Source of the DNA: JBBSWA01 sp038046485
GTDB lineage: Archaea > Nanobdellota > Nanobdellia > Woesearchaeales > SM23-78
Direction: 5' to 3'
DNA: 6,928 nucleotides
Assembly (NCBI GenBank): GCA_038046485.1
Contig: JBBSWA010000001.1
Span: 1-6,928 of the forward strand
Shown here: in pieces, positions 1 to 3,393 of the stretch
Layout of the letters: each line of letters opens with the position of its first letter
Numbering within the stretch: position 1 is the stretch's first letter
Notes under the pieces: generated by a model
What the model saw: the letters and a program-made list of their open reading frames with translations, nothing else
What the model was told of the DNA's origin: nothing
Databases searched by the model: none
Program-made: the position numbers and the translations under genes

Positions 1-1
1 T

Positions 2-379
2 GCTTTGTTTCTAATCGTGTCAGCCTTATGGTTGCCATTAACCTTGCGTTTCCTGATGTGGTCTTTTGTTGTCTTGGGCTTAATCGGTTATTATTTAGTG
101 TTGGCGATGAAAGTGCTTGAAAAAACCTGTCTAATTAAGGAGTTGCCTGTTTCCAAACTCACCGAAGGGGATTGGATTTTCAAGGATGTGCGGGTGCAAG
201 GCAAAAGAATCTGCGGTCCTAAAGACCTAGGAATTAGCTTTAAGCAGATCGCGCAGTTGAAAAAGTGGAGAGTAAAACAAGTGTGGGTGAAAGAAGGCAT
301 TCCCTTTGTTCCCAGCTTCTTCTTCGCCTATATATTGACGCTTTGGAAGAGTGCCTGGTTCTTGAGTTGGTTTTTCTAA
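2..379 (+). CDS. Archaeal prepilin peptidase (A24-like), C-terminal part
   Basis: The frame is open to the left edge (first full codon GCT at 2-4), so the N-terminus and any catalytic aspartates lie outside the window; the TTG at position 5 is not taken as the start. About 125 residues are visible. Numbered from that TTG, residues 1-38 are hydrophobic and form one or two membrane segments. Residues 45-97 are a charged soluble module with 'TEGDWIFKDVRVQGK' and 'GPKDLGISFKQIAQLKK', and residues 98-124 ('GIPFVPSFFFAYILTL') form a last membrane segment. From memory of the family, this C-terminal module is typical of DPANN A24 peptidases, which cleave class III signal peptides of archaellin and pilin precursors at the membrane. 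The peptidase call rests on this tail only; no GxGD motif is visible. The TAA stop (377-379) overlaps the stop of the convergent HIT gene. Confidence 0.68.
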   Translation, partial: ALFLIVSALWLPLTLRFLMWSFVVLGLIGYYLVLAMKVLEKTCLIKELPVSKLTEGDWIFKDVRVQGKRICGPKDLGISFKQIAQLKKWRVKQVWVKEGIPFVPSFFFAYILTLWKSAWFLSWFF

Positions 380-903
380 GGTATTCTCTCAAGTTGCTTC
401 AGCATGTAATTCTCTTTTTCAGGAGTGTCTACAATCTTGTCTTTTACAGCTTCGAGTTGTTTTTCAATTTGAATAATCTTTTCTTGTGGAGCAGTTTCTT
501 TTTTCTCAGGCCTTTTCTCAGCGTTAGGAAAGATTTGGTCTCGGATCTTCTGTGCTATTTCATCCATTTCAGCAGCAGGTATTGACTTAGGCTCCCATTG
601 GAAGCTTAAGCCATCCTCCATCTTTCGGCTAAGCACGTTTAAAACAGCATGTTCTTCAATGCCTTCATGGACAAGGATATTGGTGCCTTGAGCTTGCAAC
701 ACTTCAAACAGGCTTGCCGCAGTATAATTGGCCAGGTGAAAGAGATGTTGGGTTTGTTCAGCATTTAAATCCACAAGCTTGTTATGAGTTTTAGAAAGAA
801 CCTGTAAATGGCCAGGAATAGAAGGTGCAGAAGGAACAAGGATCAAGCTATCTTCATCTTGGTATAGAATCGTCCCTTTTGGGGTGCAGGCTGGGCAGTT
901 CAT
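376..903 (-). CDS. HIT-domain protein with degenerate triad (second gene of HIT pair)
   Basis: A 175-residue protein. Residues 1-105 form a HIT (histidine triad) fold: an N-terminal CPAC (C3, C6), 'GHLQVLSKTHNKLVDL' (H32, H40), 'GTNILVHEGIEEHAVLNVLSR', and 'EDGLSFQWEPK', which resembles a tail of archaeal HIT homologues. HIT enzymes hydrolyse or transfer nucleoside monophosphates using H-x-H-x-H. Here the positions read H85-x-V87-x-N89, so the nucleophile and third His are absent and ordinary hydrolase activity is unlikely. C3, C6, H40 and H85 could still bind zinc, as in zinc-containing HIT proteins. Residues 125-175 are a Lys/Glu-rich, probably coiled-coil extension. The ATG overlaps the stop of the upstream HIT gene (ATGA) and has its own GGTGA site, so it is translated from the same mRNA. 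Its TAG overlaps the stop of the facing peptidase gene. HIT membership is fairly sure; the role is unknown. Confidence 0.75.
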   Translation of the reverse strand: MNCPACTPKGTILYQDEDSLILVPSAPSIPGHLQVLSKTHNKLVDLNAEQTQHLFHLANYTAASLFEVLQAQGTNILVHEGIEEHAVLNVLSRKMEDGLSFQWEPKSIPAAEMDEIAQKIRDQIFPNAEKRPEKKETAPQEKIIQIEKQLEAVKDKIVDTPEKENYMLKQLERIP

Positions 904-1883
904 GGAAAGAGTTCACCAATTTTATCTAAGTCTGCTTTATTCGCAGAGGGCGCAGGTTTGGCGGGAGGATGGTTTTCCGTTTTTTTCGAGTTATGTTGTT
1001 CGTATTCAGAGAGTTTTTGGCTAAGTCTATGCACATGAATGCCTTGGAAGAGTCGGGCAAGGTCCGGACTGTTTTTGATGAATTGAAGGAGTTGGTCGGG
1101 TTGGGAGATGATCATGCGTCGTAGCTCTTGGTTGGTTTCAAGAAGTTCAGGAAGACGTGTAGGATCAAAAGGGTCTTTTTGCTGCGTACTCGCTTCAATT
1201 TCTTGGATAATGGGTTCAGACAGGGAGATGGGTTGTAAGAAGAGTTGGGGTGGGGGGGCTTGTGCCAGAGAAGAGGATGTCGGAGAAGAGGATGTAGTAG
1301 GAAATAAACTTGGCGAAGCAGCAGAAGTTTGGGGGGGTTTAGGGGGAGTATAAGTTGGAGTGGGTTTAAGTCTTCCAGTCTTAGATAAATAAGGTCGAAG
1401 GAGAAGGAGAAGTTGTTTTTGCAGAATAGGAACAGTCTTTTCTTGTTCAGGCCATCCCTGGGTGGGTAAATTAAATATAGGTAGGTCAGTTGGGTTTTCT
1501 CGGGGGACCAGGTGGAATAAGAAGTGAGGGCTTTGCTGTCCAGCTGCAGCGCCATTGGCAATGAATAGGGTAACGCCCGGGTTTACCGTTGCTTTTTCAA
1601 GGGCGGCAATTAAGTTCCTCGTCTGAGTAAAGAGGTGGTTGAATAAGCTGAAAGGCAGTAAAGGGAGCAAGGGGTAATGTTCTTTAGGTAAAACGAGGGT
1701 GTGTCCTTTACTCGCTGGGTTAATGTCTAAAATAGCAAGCATCTCATCATCTTCATAGACTTTCTTGGCTGGAATGTCTCCTCGAACGATCTTGCAAAAG
1801 AGGCAGTTCTTTCGCTGTAGTTCCGCAATCTCTTCGGGGCTCATATTACGCAAGTCTTCTTCCGTGAGTTGTCCTTCTGGCAT
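900..1883 (-). CDS. HIT-family protein with Pro/Ser-rich linker and C-terminal extension; nucleophile His missing
   Basis: A 327-residue protein, about twice the size of a plain HIT protein. Residues 1-26 are an acidic lead ('LRNMSPEEIAELQRKN') of a kind I associate with DPANN HIT proteins. Residues 27-170 are the HIT domain: C27-x-x-C30, 'KKVYEDDEMLAILDINPASKG', H61 and H69 in 'GHTLVLPKEHY', and the signature 'NGAAAGQQSPHFLFHLVPRE'. Aligned to the usual HxHxHxxP, this gives H120-F-L122-F-H124, so the middle His that accepts the nucleotidyl group is Leu. C27, C30, H69 and H120 could form a zinc site. Residues 171-215 are a Pro/Ser/Thr-rich linker, encoded partly by C-runs, and residues 220-327 are a helical, polar tail ending 'DLDKIGELFP'. 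The start is supported by a TATA box 22-29 nt upstream. It is the first gene of an operon with 376-903. Nucleotide or protein binding is more likely than hydrolysis; that is inference. Confidence 0.8.
   Translation of the reverse strand: MPEGQLTEEDLRNMSPEEIAELQRKNCLFCKIVRGDIPAKKVYEDDEMLAILDINPASKGHTLVLPKEHYPLLPLLPFSLFNHLFTQTRNLIAALEKATVNPGVTLFIANGAAAGQQSPHFLFHLVPRENPTDLPIFNLPTQGWPEQEKTVPILQKQLLLLLRPYLSKTGRLKPTPTYTPPKPPQTSAASPSLFPTTSSSPTSSSLAQAPPPQLFLQPISLSEPIIQEIEASTQQKDPFDPTRLPELLETNQELRRMIISQPDQLLQFIKNSPDLARLFQGIHVHRLSQKLSEYEQHNSKKTENHPPAKPAPSANKADLDKIGELFP
913..917 (-). promoter_or_regulatory. Shine-Dalgarno site of the internal HIT cistron
   Basis: The minus strand reads GGTGA nine nucleotides before the ATG at 903, a classic archaeal ribosome-binding sequence complementary to the 16S rRNA tail. 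It lies inside the last codons of the upstream HIT gene and supports the ATG at 903 as the true start. The promoter-proximal genes in the window lack such a site. Confidence 0.6.
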
Positions 1884-1904
1884 GGTGCGTTTTTATTTTC
1901 AAGG

Positions 1905-1912
1905 TATATAAA
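1905..1912 (-). promoter_or_regulatory. TATA box of the HIT operon
   Basis: The minus strand carries TTTATATA, preceded by a purine-rich CAAAGA that fits a TFB-recognition element. The box lies 22-29 nt from the ATG at 1883, so transcription should begin at or within a few nucleotides of the start codon, giving a leaderless mRNA. Confidence 0.7.
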
Positions 1913-1932
1913 TCTTTGTTCAAGTCGAATGG

Positions 1933-1964
1933 ACTAATTTCCAAAGATACTAATTTCCAAAGAT
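1933..1964. repeat. Perfect tandem 16-bp repeat in a divergent promoter region
   Basis: Two identical, directly adjacent copies of ACTAATTTCCAAAGAT occupy 1933-1948 and 1949-1964. They lie midway between two divergent TATA boxes: 20 nt separate the first copy from the box at 1905-1912, and 20 nt separate the second copy from the box at 1985-1994. This placement suggests a binding site for a regulator acting on both the HIT operon and the small gene at 2013. A 10-bp palindrome, AGATATATCT (1961-1970), overlaps the end of the second copy. The repeat is seen directly; the operator role is inferred. Confidence 0.75.
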
Positions 1965-1984
1965 ATATCTATTCGTAGGAAAAC

Positions 1985-1994
1985 TTATATATAT
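1985..1994 (+). promoter_or_regulatory. TATA box of the gene at 2013
   Basis: TTATATATAT follows GGAAAAC, a good TFB-recognition-element match, and ends 19 nt before the ATG at 2013. The spacing implies a leaderless transcript and supports the chosen start codon. Confidence 0.7.
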
Positions 1995-2012
1995 CAAGCA
2001 CTTACAGTAAGT

Positions 2013-2363
2013 ATGCATAAACCTATAAAAAAATTGGTTGAAAGATTAAGAACAGATGGAATAGGGACAAATTTACCGAATGAGTTTCATTATGATGCTG
2101 TAAAGGAAATTGAGCGGGGTATTGCTTTAATAGAGGAGCATAAACGTAAAAGTGATCTGAGAGTAGTTTTATTAGGGGAAGTTTTACAAAGTGTTTCTCG
2201 TTTTGAAACAAACTATGTGTTGTATGAGCAAAGACGAGCTAAAGAGTTACAAGACCAGGGCGGATTCGGAAGAATAATTTCAGAAGGTTATTTACGCCGA
2301 CAAAAAAGAGATTTGCTCGTTGAAAGTTCGAGTCAGTTTTCTCCTGTAGCAGCTTACCATTAG
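2013..2363 (+). CDS. Small helical protein of unknown function, possibly MazG-like
   Basis: A 116-residue, highly charged, mostly helical protein without signal peptide or membrane segment. I do not recognise it with certainty. The section 'YEQRRAKELQDQGGFGRII' (71-89) resembles the tail of small MazG-like nucleotide pyrophosphohydrolases, which often end 'K..E.RGGF..RI'. The order of the preceding helices (28-42, 50-66) and the overall size also fit. If homologous, the metal-binding ExxE...ExxD pattern is poorly kept: around L53-E56 the expected ExxD reads LxxE, and residues 32-35 read EIER. Activity would then be doubtful. The TATA box at 1985-1994 supports the start. The gene diverges from the HIT operon across a tandem repeat and converges on the 2376-3110 gene with a 12-nt gap; five T residues at 2373-2377 may help end its transcript. 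It could equally be an unrelated orphan protein. Confidence 0.6.
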   Translation: MHKPIKKLVERLRTDGIGTNLPNEFHYDAVKEIERGIALIEEHKRKSDLRVVLLGEVLQSVSRFETNYVLYEQRRAKELQDQGGFGRIISEGYLRRQKRDLLVESSSQFSPVAAYH

Positions 2364-2375
2364 AGAATATGGTTT

Positions 2376-3110
2376 TTAGGCAACTTCTAGGTAGTCTTCC
2401 ACGAAGGTTCGTAGAACATAGATATCATCTATTCGGTGGTGAATGCTGTGAAAGAATAAGAATTCTTTCAGATATTGTTTCTTTGATTTTGTAAGAATCT
2501 CTATGAGGGTGCTGGAATCCTCTCCTAACGTTACGGAAAATCTACTGGCATGAAGAAGATCTCGGCAATTCTTGGGTTTAGGATAATCGGTAACTGTTAA
2601 AAGGGGGACTTCCCAGGAGCCTGGGATGTAGCGGTTCCTTTCTCTATTGTCTATATTCTTTTTAAAGCGATGAGAACGTGGATGCGTTGGGACACGTCTT
2701 CCTAGGCTATCTAGTCTAAAGACGGAAGTATACTTTTTAAACAGGTTGATGAGATATCGTAATTCGTCTTTCGTATAAATGGCCATTCGAAGTTTGTACT
2801 GTTTCTCCTCAACAATGCAGGGTTGATTAAGTTCAGCGGCATCTTCCAGGCTTAATTCTCTCCCTTTTAAAGTGAAGATTCTCATCTCAGTGCTTTTCTC
2901 CCAGGAAGGGAGATGCCGGTAAGTTGCATAGCGTTGTATAATCCGCTTAGGGACTTTACGAGCGTTTACAAATGGGGAGGGTTGGAAGCCTTCATTGCGC
3001 AATATCCAATCTAATTCTTTGTAGTGATCATCTTCTTTACCTAGATTGGAGTGGTAATAACCAAATTCAGGGAACCCTCCTAAATGAGTGGGGGGATTTT
3101 GCATAAACAT
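2376..3110 (-). CDS. Unrecognised basic protein; probable truncated frame of a longer gene
   Basis: A frame of 244 residues from the ATG at 3110; I do not recognise the family. The protein is soluble-looking, basic and aromatic-rich, with no signal peptide or membrane helix. Visible blocks are 'KEDDHYKELDWILRNEGF' (25-42), a basic 'NARKVPKRIIQRYATYRH' (49-66), 'IYTKDELRYLINLFKKY' (111-127), an Arg/His/Lys-rich stretch at 138-160, and 'FFHSIHHRIDDIYVLRTF' (219-236), whose clustered histidines and aspartates could bind metal or nucleic acid, although nothing here proves it. No convincing TATA box precedes this ATG, and an in-frame TGA lies at 3123-3125, five codons upstream. A better start with its own promoter lies at 3216 in another frame (see next entry), so the true protein is probably about 279 residues. 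Coding over this length is likely; function is unknown. Confidence 0.6.
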   Translation of the reverse strand: MFMQNPPTHLGGFPEFGYYHSNLGKEDDHYKELDWILRNEGFQPSPFVNARKVPKRIIQRYATYRHLPSWEKSTEMRIFTLKGRELSLEDAAELNQPCIVEEKQYKLRMAIYTKDELRYLINLFKKYTSVFRLDSLGRRVPTHPRSHRFKKNIDNRERNRYIPGSWEVPLLTVTDYPKPKNCRDLLHASRFSVTLGEDSSTLIEILTKSKKQYLKEFLFFHSIHHRIDDIYVLRTFVEDYLEVA

Positions 3111-3216
3111 TGTATCCGGTGATCAAACGATTTTGAATGGCGGGAAAGAAGGTAGAGCGAACTTGGGTCAAAGCGGTCTCGTTGCTTATTAAATGATCTA
3201 AGGTTTTTGCCTGCAT
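3067..3216 (-). CDS. Short frame, probably the displaced 5' end of the 2376-3110 gene
   Basis: An ATG at 3216 opens a 49-codon frame (begins MQAKTLDHLISNETALTQVR, stop 3067-3069) too short to stand out alone. It overlaps the start of the 2376-3110 frame and differs from it by one nucleotide. A TATA-like box lies 23-33 nt before this ATG, the usual spacing in this window. A run of six C residues on the coding strand (3090-3095) lies in the overlap. Removing one C joins 'NVYAKSP' to 'THLGGFPEFGYYH' and yields a continuous frame of 279 codons. The likeliest explanation is a one-base insertion, either a real mutation or an assembly error. Programmed +1 frameshifting on CCC-C is a less likely alternative, and a separate small leader peptide is also possible. 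Confidence 0.45.
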   Translation of the reverse strand: MQAKTLDHLISNETALTQVRSTFFPAIQNRLITGYNVYAKSPHSFRRVP

Positions 3217-3238
3217 TACTTAATAGAAAGAAAGAAGG

Positions 3239-3249
3239 TTATTAAAAAG
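3239..3249 (-). promoter_or_regulatory. Candidate TATA box for the start at 3216
   Basis: The minus strand reads CTTTTTAATAA after the purine-rich GTAGAAA, an acceptable though not ideal archaeal TATA/BRE pair, centred about 28 nt from the ATG at 3216. It is the best promoter candidate for the 2376-3216 gene. Confidence 0.4.
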
Positions 3250-3314
3250 TTTCTACTAATAAATGGGTTCATAAAACGCAATTGAATTGAAGTGTATCTG
3301 GAGTAATAGCACGC

Positions 3315-3353
3315 GACGGATAAGGCTTTCCGGCTCTTTTAAACCCATCCGTC
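3315..3353. repeat. Inverted repeat directly upstream of the Ca2+-ATPase TATA box
   Basis: Perfect 7-bp arms GACGGAT (3315-3321) and ATCCGTC (3347-3353) flank 25 nt and end seven nucleotides before the TATA box at 3361. The stretch is richer in G and C than the surrounding AT-rich spacer. Because it precedes the promoter, it would not be in the ATPase mRNA, so an operator is more likely than a riboswitch; a structured RNA on either strand cannot be excluded. The rest of the 3217-3360 spacer shows nothing else I can name apart from the candidate promoter at 3239-3249. Confidence 0.4.
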
Positions 3354-3360
3354 AAAACCC

Positions 3361-3367
3361 TTATATA
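3361..3367 (+). promoter_or_regulatory. TATA box of the Ca2+-ATPase gene
   Basis: TTATATA, preceded by CAAAACCC, lies 27-33 nt before the ATG at 3394. This predicts a leader of only a few nucleotides and supports that start codon. Confidence 0.65.
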
Positions 3368-3393
3368 CCAGTATCTCGAAGTTCATTTTAGGA

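Noticed and set aside
5..379. TTG at position 5 as the start of a small membrane protein
   Set aside because: The frame is open to the window edge and the sequence matches the tail of a longer peptidase family, so this is a truncated gene rather than a small protein.
1112..1561. 149-residue open frame on the minus strand inside the first HIT gene
   Set aside because: It is a shifted frame of the HIT gene, rich in Leu/Pro from the C-runs, with no promoter or ribosome site; the HIT frame carries recognisable family motifs.
1933..1964. CRISPR or mobile-element repeat
   Set aside because: Only two directly abutting copies without spacers, no cas genes, and no transposase or terminal inverted repeats nearby.
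3315..3353. Riboswitch upstream of the Ca2+-ATPase
   Set aside because: The inverted repeat lies before the TATA box and the predicted leader is only a few nucleotides, so it cannot act in cis as an mRNA leader; no fluoride or other known riboswitch core was recognised.
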